Shown: positions 1-4,596, counted from the stretch's first letter. The stretch is DNA of 6,274 nt from DASTDY01 sp035478375 (GCA_035478375.1 DATIJQ010000002.1:1-6274), one strand, 5' to 3'. Notes: generated by a model not told the origin, from the sequence alone. Numbers and translations are program-made.

Positions 1-114
1 GATGTTGCAGTTTTCTGCACTCAGCAATTGAGTGCGCAACAACGACTCGGGCGACCGGCGAACGCTTGCGCGGTACCGAACGCGGACCGGTCGGCCCGCT
101 GACTTCAACGGCAT
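1..114 (-). CDS. Possible partial ORF leaving the left edge (low confidence)
   Basis: An ATG at 114 (minus strand) opens a frame that stays open for all 38 codons to the window edge. Upstream lies GGAG (123-126) with an 8-nt spacer, and further upstream a plausible minus-strand promoter (215-243), so the start signals agree. The predicted N-terminus is arginine-rich and matches no family I recognise. A competing reading is a plus-strand frame open from 3 to a TAA at 138-140, which would be the C-terminal 45 codons of a gene followed at once by the hairpin at 145-188. Both could be chance, because the region is GC-rich and only about 140 nt are visible. The flanking sequence would settle it. 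Confidence 0.25.
   Translation of the reverse strand, partial: MPLKSAGRPVRVRYRASVRRSPESLLRTQLLSAENCNI
3..41. repeat. Nested inverted repeats (potential RNA stem)
   Basis: TGTTGC (3-8) pairs with GCAACA (36-41) and encloses CACTCA (18-23) pairing with TGAGTG (29-34) around a 5-nt loop. An alternative hairpin, TGCAG (6-10) with CTGCA (15-19) and loop TTTT, uses some of the same bases and cannot coexist with the first. This is suggestive of a structured RNA or an operator, but short stems also occur by chance. Confidence 0.4.
49..97. repeat. GC-rich long stem
   Basis: GGGCGACCGG (49-58) pairs with 87-97 over ten base pairs with a single bulged G. The 28-nt interior contains the palindrome CGGTACCG (71-78) and GAACGC twice (60-65 and 78-83). 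It is part of a run of inverted repeats covering most of 1-190. If the region codes for protein the folding is incidental; if not, it may belong to a structured RNA. Confidence 0.4.
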
Positions 115-144
115 TGCGCCATCTCCAGTCGTTGTCGTAACAAC

Positions 145-188
145 AGAGAGCTAGCTGAGCAATACGACTAATGCCCAGCTAGCTCTCT
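145..188. repeat. 13-bp perfect inverted repeat (terminator or leader hairpin)
   Basis: AGAGAGCTAGCTG (145-157) is perfectly complementary to 176-188. Inside lie an A/C mismatch and two more pairs (159-160 with 173-174), leaving a 12-nt loop. Read on the plus strand it is followed after a few bases by a T-rich stretch (about 191-200), so it could be a factor-independent terminator for a gene ending near 140. Read on the minus strand it would sit in the leader of a transcript from the 215-243 promoter. A small hairpin, GTTGT (131-135) with ACAAC (140-144), lies next to it. Confidence 0.6.
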
Positions 189-214
189 ACTGATTATTTT
201 AAAGGGCGATACTT

Positions 215-243
215 ATATTAAAATAACGTTAGTTAAAAGTCAA
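215..243 (-). promoter_or_regulatory. Putative divergent sigma-70 promoter (minus strand)
   Basis: On the minus strand TTGACT (238-243) is separated by exactly 17 nt from TAATAT (215-220). The -35 matches the consensus at five of six positions and the -10 at four of six. Transcription would begin near 208 and run leftwards through the hairpin at 145-188. Its -35 box is only 9 nt from the -35 box of the plus-strand promoter. The region is AT-rich, so a chance match is possible. Confidence 0.45.
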
Positions 244-252
244 TAAATTTTC

Positions 253-281
253 TTGACATACCCTTGATTTGCAATTATAAT
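253..281 (+). promoter_or_regulatory. Perfect consensus sigma-70 promoter
   Basis: TTGACA (253-258), a 17-nt spacer, and TATAAT (276-281) match the housekeeping sigma-factor consensus exactly. Transcription should start near 288, giving a leader of about 27 nt that contains the GAGGAG ribosome site (304-309) of the gene at 316. A promoter this close to consensus usually means strong constitutive expression unless a repressor acts on it. Confidence 0.9.
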
Positions 282-315
282 ACCCACACTCGCATCCCTG
301 GTAGAGGAGCAAGTC

Positions 316-795
316 ATGAGCAAAGGACCGTTCAACGTACTGCACGTCATGCCGTACGGCATGGCCGACCTGGACAGGGCGGAGCTGGCGGTCGAACGCA
401 TCGGCGAGCTGTTCCCCAGCGAGACGGTTACGCTGGTGATCTACGGCAACTGGGTGATGGTCCACCGCCACCTCGCACCCTCGGAAGTCAGCCTGCTGAA
501 CGGCGTGACGATGAGGGACATGGGCGACAGCCACGACATCGTGAGCGCGGTCGACGAGGCGCTGGAGATCGCCGATGAGGACACGTCGGTGACCACCATC
601 ATCGTCCTCCACACCGATGACCCTGGCGAGATCGCCGACCCGCAGTTCGGCGTACTGGCACACGTCAGGATCGTGCTCATCCAGCAGGAGAAGAGCGCGC
701 CGCGCGTGACTTCGGCGAACATCGCCACCGTCCCCGCAGACGTCGAACTCAGCGACGAGAACGCCTTGCTGGCGCACGTCGCCGGCCTGGTGTGA
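316..795 (+). CDS. GC-rich 159-aa alpha/beta protein of unknown function
   Basis: I do not recognise this family. The ATG at 316 is well supported by GAGGAG (304-309) with a 6-nt spacer and by a perfect promoter just upstream. The protein has no signal peptide or membrane segment. Short hydrophobic strands (about residues 6-11, 38-43, 93-97 and 117-122) alternate with acidic helices (about 20-33 and 77-87), which suggests a small cytoplasmic alpha/beta fold. No nucleotide-binding or catalytic motif stands out. Its codons are extreme for this window: almost every third position is G or C, whereas the genes to the right are mixed or AT-leaning. It is also the only gene here ending in TGA. With its own promoter and terminator it forms an isolated transcription unit, perhaps acquired recently. 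The reading frame is confident; the function is unknown. Confidence 0.88.
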   Translation: MSKGPFNVLHVMPYGMADLDRAELAVERIGELFPSETVTLVIYGNWVMVHRHLAPSEVSLLNGVTMRDMGDSHDIVSAVDEALEIADEDTSVTTIIVLHTDDPGEIADPQFGVLAHVRIVLIQQEKSAPRVTSANIATVPADVELSDENALLAHVAGLV

Positions 796-818
796 CAGGA
801 GCAAGCGTCGCGTACATC

Positions 819-854
819 GTGCCGCCGGCACCCACCTCAGGGAGCCGGCGGCAC
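819..854 (+). repeat. Strong hairpin after the GC-rich gene
   Basis: GTGCCGCCGGC (819-829) pairs perfectly with GCCGGCGGCAC (844-854). After an A/A mismatch the stem continues with CCC (831-833) against GGG (840-842), leaving a 6-nt loop. It begins 23 nt after the stop codon at 793-795. No T-run follows, so it is not a canonical terminator; it may protect the mRNA 3' end or be the first of two stacked stop signals. Confidence 0.7.
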
Positions 855-883
855 ATGATCCAATGCGTCACGCGCTCTACCAA

Positions 884-917
884 AGCCTCTCCCGTCCGCG
901 GGAGAGGCTGCTTTTTT
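884..917 (+). terminator. Factor-independent terminator
   Basis: An 11-bp perfect GC-rich stem (884-894 with 899-909) has a 4-nt loop TCCG and is followed by six consecutive T (912-917). This is a textbook intrinsic terminator for the transcript of the gene at 316-795. It insulates the next gene, which begins 69 nt further on. Confidence 0.93.
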
Positions 918-927
918 GCAATTCGTA

Positions 928-936
928 TGGTAAAGT
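928..936 (+). promoter_or_regulatory. Candidate extended -10 promoter for the gene at 986
   Basis: TGG followed by TAAAGT fits a TGn-extended -10 element with a four-of-six hexamer. No good -35 box is visible. Transcription would start near 943, just before the palindrome at 946-963. The assignment is weak, but a promoter is expected in this short gap because a strong terminator lies directly upstream. Confidence 0.3.
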
Positions 937-945
937 ACTGACTGC

Positions 946-963
946 CTAGAGTACAAGCTCTAG
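946..963. promoter_or_regulatory. Palindrome, possible operator
   Basis: CTAGAG (946-951) and CTCTAG (958-963) form a 6-bp inverted repeat around a 6-nt spacer. It lies between the candidate -10 element and the ribosome site GAGGAG (975-980). The position suits repression, and the downstream protein may carry a helix-turn-helix, so autoregulation is possible. An RNA hairpin at the transcript's 5' end is the alternative. Confidence 0.4.
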
Positions 964-985
964 CTGCACCTGCCGAGGAGTCCAC

Positions 986-1843
986 ATGTCTAATCCCCAA
1001 CGCCCAAAACTGTTCATTGGTAATTTCCTTACCGAACTGCTCGCAACAAAATACAAACCAACGTGGCTGCCATACGAACAGCGCCGCCGGAACATCGTCA
1101 ATACAAAGGCAGTGGCCAGAGTTCTTGCCGCGCACATAGAAAAAAGTGACGGCCAGTCGGTTTCGGACGTAGAACTTAAGCGACTTTGCGATAAAGTTAG
1201 TCGCGCATTGAACCAAAACATTGTGCAGCCACCGACGCTAAAATTGTTCGTTGAAGCATTTGCCATGGACAAGTCGGACGAAGTGCAACTGTTTGCCTTG
1301 CTAAGTCCTGTAGACGCCCAAGGCGTTCCGCAGACAAGCATCGACAACTATACAATACTTTCATCGCGCGATGTGTGTGTCGTAAACGCGTCCGGTGTTC
1401 CAACGCGGCAAGAAACCATGCAGATTGTGCGCGCCGGTGCGGCAGGACTGAGCACCTACGCCATTACGTTTGATACCGACAGTGTCGTTTGCGAAACAAT
1501 TCTAGGCCGCATCTCGCCACTGGAAAAGACCGGCCCACGTAGATGGACGGCCCACATTACCAGGCCACTGGCGCCGTACCAAACCGGAGTTATTAAGTAC
1601 GCTGCCGTGTTTAACTACTCTAGGCCACATCCGTATTTTGCGCGCACCGCCACAAGACTTATGCGCGACGTTAGCATTACGGTTGTGTTCCAATCTGTGC
1701 AACCCCCACAGCGCATACTACGGACATGGCAAGTGCCAGCCACCGGTGGCTACATTGAGGAACGTTACTTGCCGCGCGACAATAAAGCCCATTGTGCGGT
1801 CGAAATGTTGCAAGATCTGAGGCTAGGATTCCGTTGGGAGTAA
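986..1843 (+). CDS. Putative two-domain protein: HTH-like N-terminus, beta-rich C-terminus
   Basis: The ATG at 986 follows GAGGAG (975-980) with a 5-nt spacer, so the start is secure. Residues about 37-107 are helical, with a pattern (SRALNQNIVQPP, then FVEAFAMDKSDEVQLFALL) that resembles XRE-type helix-turn-helix proteins of Actinobacteria. Residues about 155-285 look beta-rich, with RPLAPYQ (193-199), an aromatic segment with PHPYFARTATR (214-224), and the closing residues GFRWE. I recall similar endings on actinobacterial HTH proteins whose C-terminal domain may sense a ligand. No membrane segment is seen. A palindrome between its likely promoter and ribosome site fits autoregulation. It stands alone between a terminator and a convergent operon. 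The family assignment is inference from pattern memory; a non-DNA-binding helical domain is possible. Confidence 0.85.
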   Translation: MSNPQRPKLFIGNFLTELLATKYKPTWLPYEQRRRNIVNTKAVARVLAAHIEKSDGQSVSDVELKRLCDKVSRALNQNIVQPPTLKLFVEAFAMDKSDEVQLFALLSPVDAQGVPQTSIDNYTILSSRDVCVVNASGVPTRQETMQIVRAGAAGLSTYAITFDTDSVVCETILGRISPLEKTGPRRWTAHITRPLAPYQTGVIKYAAVFNYSRPHPYFARTATRLMRDVSITVVFQSVQPPQRILRTWQVPATGGYIEERYLPRDNKAHCAVEMLQDLRLGFRWE

Positions 1844-1856
1844 CCCAGGCAGGTGC

Positions 1857-1887
1857 GCCCGCCCCGCAAGATCTTGCCGGGGCGGGC
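1857..1887. terminator. Intergenic hairpin between convergent genes
   Basis: A near-perfect inverted repeat: 1857-1865 pairs with 1879-1887 (9 bp, GC-only), and GCAAGA (1866-1871) with TCTTGC (1872-1877), with one bulged C at 1878. The symmetry centre is AGATCT, so the real loop would take a few of those bases. It lies between the TAA of the gene at 986-1843 and the stop of the gene at 1892-2635. No T-run follows on either strand, so it is at best a non-canonical two-way terminator or mRNA-end protector. Confidence 0.55.
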
Positions 1888-1891
1888 AAAC

Positions 1892-2635
1892 CTACACTTC
1901 GGGCAAAAAATTATTCCGGCTCCAATTCCATAAAACTGGGTGGACTTCGGCGGGTGTTATGCCGCTGTTTTTTAATAGTTCGCGCCAGGCGGCTTCGACT
2001 TGCAGTGGCGTCGCGCCCGGCACAACAAGCCCAAGTTTGGCACTGCTTTGCAACACGTGCGTGTCCGGAATTATAGAAATCTGGTGCGCGTTTTTAAACT
2101 GCGCGTCGGTAAAATGGCTCAAAATATACGGCCAATAATTAGATAGTTTTGGCCCGCTTAAATAGGGGAAACGCTTGCGGTATGTTGTTTGCAAAAGTGT
2201 AATTAATGTACCGGCGTCGTAGTCGGCTTCTTGCAAAAGCTGGCGCGGATCGTTGGCGTAAAATTGGCGGAGGCTGGCGGCAATCGTCGTCCAAATAAGC
2301 ACATGTTTGTTTGGTTGTAGGGCGAGTTTATGCTTAACGAGGTCGGCGCGAATTTGCTCAGGCGCCGCACGCGCCAACAGTTCAGGGAAAAACACATACC
2401 GCGTTGCTTCGTCTTGCCATGTCGCCAATGCTGCCGCCCACATCGCCGGCGAACTGCGCTGAAAATTTATACAAACCGGCAGTGTAAAATACAAATAATT
2501 TTCGCGGCTGCCAAGTGGCAGGCCCGGATTGACTTCGTGCTGGGCCAGTGTTGGAATCGCATTCTGGCGGAACAATTCTAATAATGCTTTTACGCGGGCG
2601 AGCTGGACACTAGTAGTGCTTGGGGTCATATTCAT
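1892..2635 (-). CDS. Probable HhH-GPD superfamily DNA glycosylase-like protein
   Basis: With the ATG at 2635 this is 247 residues. Residues about 157-205 follow the helix-hairpin-helix plus Gly/Pro...Asp pattern of base-excision glycosylases. FPYLSGPKLSNYW puts K163 and N166 where endonuclease III has K120 and N123, and IIPDTHVLQSSAKLGL puts D191 where that enzyme has the catalytic D138. Lys plus Asp would make it a bifunctional glycosylase/AP lyase, excising a damaged base and cutting the strand. The Lys-Asp gap is 28 residues against 18 in endonuclease III, closer to archaeal AGOG enzymes. Only one Cys is present, so the C-terminal 4Fe-4S cluster of endonuclease III/MutY is absent. Start: a TTG at 2650 and a second ATG at 2629 are alternatives, none with a clear Shine-Dalgarno. 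It overlaps the end of the upstream Nudix gene by 26 nt, implying translational coupling. Confidence 0.7.
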   Translation of the reverse strand: MNMTPSTTSVQLARVKALLELFRQNAIPTLAQHEVNPGLPLGSRENYLYFTLPVCINFQRSSPAMWAAALATWQDEATRYVFFPELLARAAPEQIRADLVKHKLALQPNKHVLIWTTIAASLRQFYANDPRQLLQEADYDAGTLITLLQTTYRKRFPYLSGPKLSNYWPYILSHFTDAQFKNAHQISIIPDTHVLQSSAKLGLVVPGATPLQVEAAWRELLKNSGITPAEVHPVLWNWSRNNFLPEV

Positions 2636-3317
2636 GTCGCGATTCAACAATTTTTATTGTCGCAACTTTGTCTTGGTTTTTAAAGTTATCGTTGGTGCTT
2701 TCGAACGACAATTCTTGCCCGGCGTATTCGGCTTGCGTCATCCAGGCGTTGCGGCCGCCTTCAAATTCGGTGATTAAATCGCCGCGTAGGTTGGTGCAGG
2801 TAACGATGAAGAATATTTTGTCCTCTAGCATGTCGCCGGTTTCTTTATTAAAATCCATTTTGTGGTAAATAGATTCGAACGCCAGGTCAGCTTCTAGCCC
2901 AGTTTCTTCTTTAAGTTCGCGCGCGGCAGCTTGCAAAATTGTTTCGCCCCAGCGAATCTTGCCAGTCGGCCGGCCCCAATAGCCGTAAAATGGTTGTTTG
3001 AGCCGCTGTTGCACCAATTGTTTGCCATCATCGCGCATAATCATAAGGCAGACGGCGACTTTAGGTTGACGCTCGACCGTGCGCGCGTCGGTGTCAAAAC
3101 GGTTGGCAAACTCTTTGCCTTTAGGCGTTAAACCGTAGGCACCGCTGGCGTTTTTGACGATTAACTCGTCATCAAGCAACTGCTTTAAATAAAAATTAAA
3201 GTGATCGCTGCTTAATTTGCTAGCTTTTTGCAGCTCAGCAAACCGTGCGTCTGGCCGGAATAATAAAACGTGGATGATCGCCACGTGGGCTTTGTGTAAT
3301 TCTTTTTCGATACTCAT
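2610..3317 (-). CDS. Nudix hydrolase with N-terminal winged-helix domain
   Basis: Residues about 5-75 form a MarR/ArsR-like winged helix: helices, then a wing-like YGLTPKGKEF segment. Residues about 85-215 are a Nudix domain with a complete Nudix box at 119-141 (G-x5-E-x7-REL-x-EE-x-G-L), whose glutamates bind Mg2+. Nudix enzymes hydrolyse nucleoside diphosphates linked to another group, such as oxidised dNTPs, dinucleoside polyphosphates or ADP-ribose; the substrate cannot be read here. The DNA-binding-like domain could make it a ligand-sensing regulator, in the manner of NrtR, although NrtR carries its winged helix at the C-terminus. The ATG at 3317 is chosen; a GTG at 3326 would add three residues. 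No Shine-Dalgarno is seen. A TATAAT at 3342-3347 lies upstream, and the downstream glycosylase-like gene overlaps its 3' end. Confidence 0.93.
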   Translation of the reverse strand: MSIEKELHKAHVAIIHVLLFRPDARFAELQKASKLSSDHFNFYLKQLLDDELIVKNASGAYGLTPKGKEFANRFDTDARTVERQPKVAVCLMIMRDDGKQLVQQRLKQPFYGYWGRPTGKIRWGETILQAAARELKEETGLEADLAFESIYHKMDFNKETGDMLEDKIFFIVTCTNLRGDLITEFEGGRNAWMTQAEYAGQELSFESTNDNFKNQDKVATIKIVESRHEYDPKHY

Positions 3318-3341
3318 ACCAGTCACTGTAGCGGCCGCAAA

Positions 3342-3347
3342 ATTATA
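3342..3347 (-). promoter_or_regulatory. -10 box for the Nudix/glycosylase operon
   Basis: A perfect TATAAT on the minus strand lies 24 nt upstream of the ATG at 3317. Transcription would begin near 3335, giving a leader of roughly 17 nt without a visible Shine-Dalgarno. The best -35 candidate, GTTAAA with a 16-nt spacer, matches at only three positions, so strength is uncertain. Confidence 0.55.
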
Positions 3348-3382
3348 AATCTAGTGAAAAAGATTTAACGTGGCTTTTTGGC

Positions 3383-3403
3383 CGCGGCACGTGGGGCGCC
3401 GCG
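3383..3403. repeat. GC-rich hairpin after the gene at 3414-3974
   Basis: CGCGGC (3383-3388) pairs with GCCGCG (3398-3403) around a 9-nt loop, 11 nt beyond the minus-strand stop at 3414-3416. No T-run follows directly on the minus strand; the nearest is about 15-20 nt further on. It may be a weak terminator or an mRNA 3'-end structure separating this gene from the Nudix operon. Confidence 0.35.
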
Positions 3404-3413
3404 ACCCAGCCTG

Positions 3414-3974
3414 TTACTGGGGTGGTGGGGCGCAGAGGTTACGTGCTTCCAAAGCCCATTCGTAGATCTCACCCTGCGCCAGCGGCGATCGTTTCAAGAC
3501 TTGATCAGCCTCATCGATCGTGCCCAACACATACGTCCATGTCCACCTCTTAATGTCCGCCAGCAATTCATGCCGCCTTGGCGACTTATAAATGCCGACC
3601 ACGACGCCCCACAGCTCCGCCGACAATTTGGTAAGCGCGTCTACCATTGGGCCATGGTCAGGGTTCCTCAACCTATGATGCTCGACGTGGCATAGCTCCA
3701 TCACTTTGTATTGAGCGAAAAGGTAGGTGTTGAGACTACCCAGCTCAGCAAACATGCCGCCAGGTTGCACGCCAAAGGTGAGCATTGCTTCGCCGATGCT
3801 CTGCGCGTCCACGAACATTAGCCGCGCAGCCTCCCAACTAGCAATGTGCGAAATGTTGAGGGCCTGCGCGAGCGTGCCAAGCACGTCGCCAAACCCCATC
3901 TTGCCGTCCCGAATGACGCCCTGCAAAATATCAATGGCAACCTGGACTTCCCGCCTGCCTTCATCCGAGCTCAA
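3414..3974 (-). CDS. Helical 186-aa protein of unknown function, TTG start
   Basis: I do not recognise the family. The protein is predicted to be almost wholly helical, soluble and without a signal peptide. A cluster of possible metal ligands appears at residues 95-107 (C95, H96, E98, H99, H100, H107); several tryptophans (121, 144, 146, 173) and a Pro-rich tail close the protein. The start is a TTG: no in-frame ATG exists until residue 26, and a strong GGAGGG (3978-3983) sits 3-4 nt before the TTG, with TATAAT at 4004-4009 further upstream. Codons are richer in G and C at the third position than in the flanking minus-strand genes, hinting at a different history. It has its own promoter and lies 67 nt before the Nudix -10 box, so it is probably transcribed separately. 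Confidence 0.8.
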   Translation of the reverse strand: MSSDEGRREVQVAIDILQGVIRDGKMGFGDVLGTLAQALNISHIASWEAARLMFVDAQSIGEAMLTFGVQPGGMFAELGSLNTYLFAQYKVMELCHVEHHRLRNPDHGPMVDALTKLSAELWGVVVGIYKSPRRHELLADIKRWTWTYVLGTIDEADQVLKRSPLAQGEIYEWALEARNLCAPPPQ

Positions 3975-3977
3975 ATG

Positions 3978-3983
3978 CCCTCC
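3978..3983 (-). promoter_or_regulatory. Shine-Dalgarno that fixes a TTG start
   Basis: GGAGGG on the minus strand precedes the TTG at 3974 by three nucleotides (four if GGAGG is the core). No ATG or GTG is available in frame nearby, so this site is the main support for the unusual start codon. Confidence 0.7.
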
Positions 3984-4003
3984 AACCGTAGTAACAGACG
4001 TAA

Positions 4004-4009
4004 ATTATA
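4004..4009 (-). promoter_or_regulatory. -10 box for the 186-aa gene
   Basis: A perfect TATAAT on the minus strand, with transcription expected near 3997 and a leader of about 23 nt that includes the GGAGGG site. No convincing -35 hexamer was found at 16-18 nt spacing. It lies in the short gap after the stop of the gene at 4024-4506. Confidence 0.5.
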
Positions 4010-4023
4010 GTACCATAAATTTG

Positions 4024-4506
4024 CTAAATCGTTTTAATTTTGTTGTAGCTGTATTCTTTAACCTTGTGCCACGCTTTGCTTTGCAAATTGTAGCCACGGA
4101 TTTCGCCTTTAATTTTTGCCAGGCGAACGAGGGCGGGGTTGTAGGGCGCTAGCTTTTTGTAGTAGCGCAGGTCGTCATCGCTGACGATTGGTTTGCCGGG
4201 GAACATAGTTTTGAATTTTTCGCGGCCGATGCGGGTAAAGTAGTCTGTTTCGGCGTGGGGCGGGCAAAACGTTTCGGCTTCGACGTTCATGCGGCTGACA
4301 ATTTTTTGCACGTCATCTAGCAGTTGCGGACTTTGCGATGCCACAAAAAGCCACACTTGACCGTTGGTGGTTTTAAAAATAGTGCCTTGCGAGGCAACGC
4401 CGGTTTGCACGCCGCGTGCAATAACTTCGGCAATGTCGATTTTTATATCGAACCGCTCAGCCGTAGCGCGTTCGATTGCAATGTCACCAAAGATTTCTTC
4501 GTTCAT
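4024..4506 (-). CDS. 160-aa orphan protein, probably CPR-restricted
   Basis: I cannot assign a family. Residues 1-75 look alpha/beta: an N-terminal helix region, then GTIFKTTNGQVWLFVASQ (41-58) forming two strands, and a helix at about 60-72. The C-terminal half is basic and tyrosine-rich (DDLRYYKKLAPYNPALVRLAKIK starts at 111), followed by a likely beta hairpin GEIRGYN...WHKVKEYSYN (134-155). There is no membrane segment or signal peptide. The ATG at 4506 is preferred over an in-frame start at 4566 because a TGC-TATAAT promoter element lies between the two. That promoter predicts a leader of only 2-3 nt, so the mRNA should be leaderless, and indeed no Shine-Dalgarno is seen. The general look resembles orphan proteins of Saccharibacteria, which is recollection rather than proof. 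Confidence 0.8.
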   Translation of the reverse strand: MNEEIFGDIAIERATAERFDIKIDIAEVIARGVQTGVASQGTIFKTTNGQVWLFVASQSPQLLDDVQKIVSRMNVEAETFCPPHAETDYFTRIGREKFKTMFPGKPIVSDDDLRYYKKLAPYNPALVRLAKIKGEIRGYNLQSKAWHKVKEYSYNKIKTI

Positions 4507-4515
4507 ATTGACTTG

Positions 4516-4524
4516 ATTATAGCA
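4516..4524 (-). promoter_or_regulatory. Extended -10 promoter, leaderless start
   Basis: On the minus strand TGC (4522-4524) directly precedes TATAAT (4516-4521), a perfect TGn-extended -10 element, which often works without a good -35; none is evident here. Nine nucleotides separate the box from the ATG at 4506, so transcription should start 2-3 nt before the start codon. Confidence 0.7.
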
Positions 4525-4576
4525 GAGGTGGAGGTAAATAGTGCCGGGTCCTGCCGTTCGGTCCACCCCATATCAA

Positions 4577-4596
4577 AATTGAATCAGTACTCAATT
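4577..4596 (-). terminator. Weak hairpin after the membrane-protein gene
   Basis: AATTGA (4591-4596 on the minus strand) pairs with TCAATT (4577-4582) around an 8-nt loop, and two more T extend the run. It sits 14 nt after the stop at 4611-4613. The stem is short and AT-rich, so termination would be inefficient; the call is tentative. Confidence 0.25.

Noticed and set aside
23..33. Eleven bases AGCAATTGAGT shared with the minus strand near 4589-4599
   Set aside because: A single 11-bp match between distant places, with different surroundings, is best explained by chance.
3..140. Plus-strand frame open from the edge to a TAA at 138-140, as the tail of a gene
   Set aside because: It is not excluded, and the hairpin at 145-188 would suit it, but no family pattern is seen and the minus-strand alternative has better start signals, so no separate feature was made.
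229..831. A 200-codon minus-strand open frame covering the GC-rich gene
   Set aside because: It is antisense to a gene with a perfect promoter, ribosome site and terminator. Very GC-rich genes have few stops on the opposite strand, its start lacks support, and its composition (many R, D, V, H) is typical of an antisense shadow.
749..1347. Minus-strand open frames of 155 and 133 codons overlapping the intergenic gap and the gene at 986
   Set aside because: They run across the terminator at 884-917 and lie antisense to a gene with a clear ribosome site; they show no start signals or protein-like motifs.
1809..1877. GCAAGATCT found both at the end of the gene at 986-1843 and in the hairpin at 1857-1887
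   Set aside because: It is only nine bases, and no longer repeat extends around it.
3331..3338. GCGGCCGC (NotI-like) site near the Nudix start, and GGCCGGCC near 4923-4930
   Set aside because: Rare-cutter sites can hint at vector sequence, but the surroundings are a natural promoter region and a coding region, and no other cloning sites cluster there.
4507..4566. N-terminal extension of the 160-aa protein to an in-frame start at 4566
   Set aside because: The extension would cover the TGC-TATAAT promoter element at 4516-4524, and its residues look unlike the rest of the protein.
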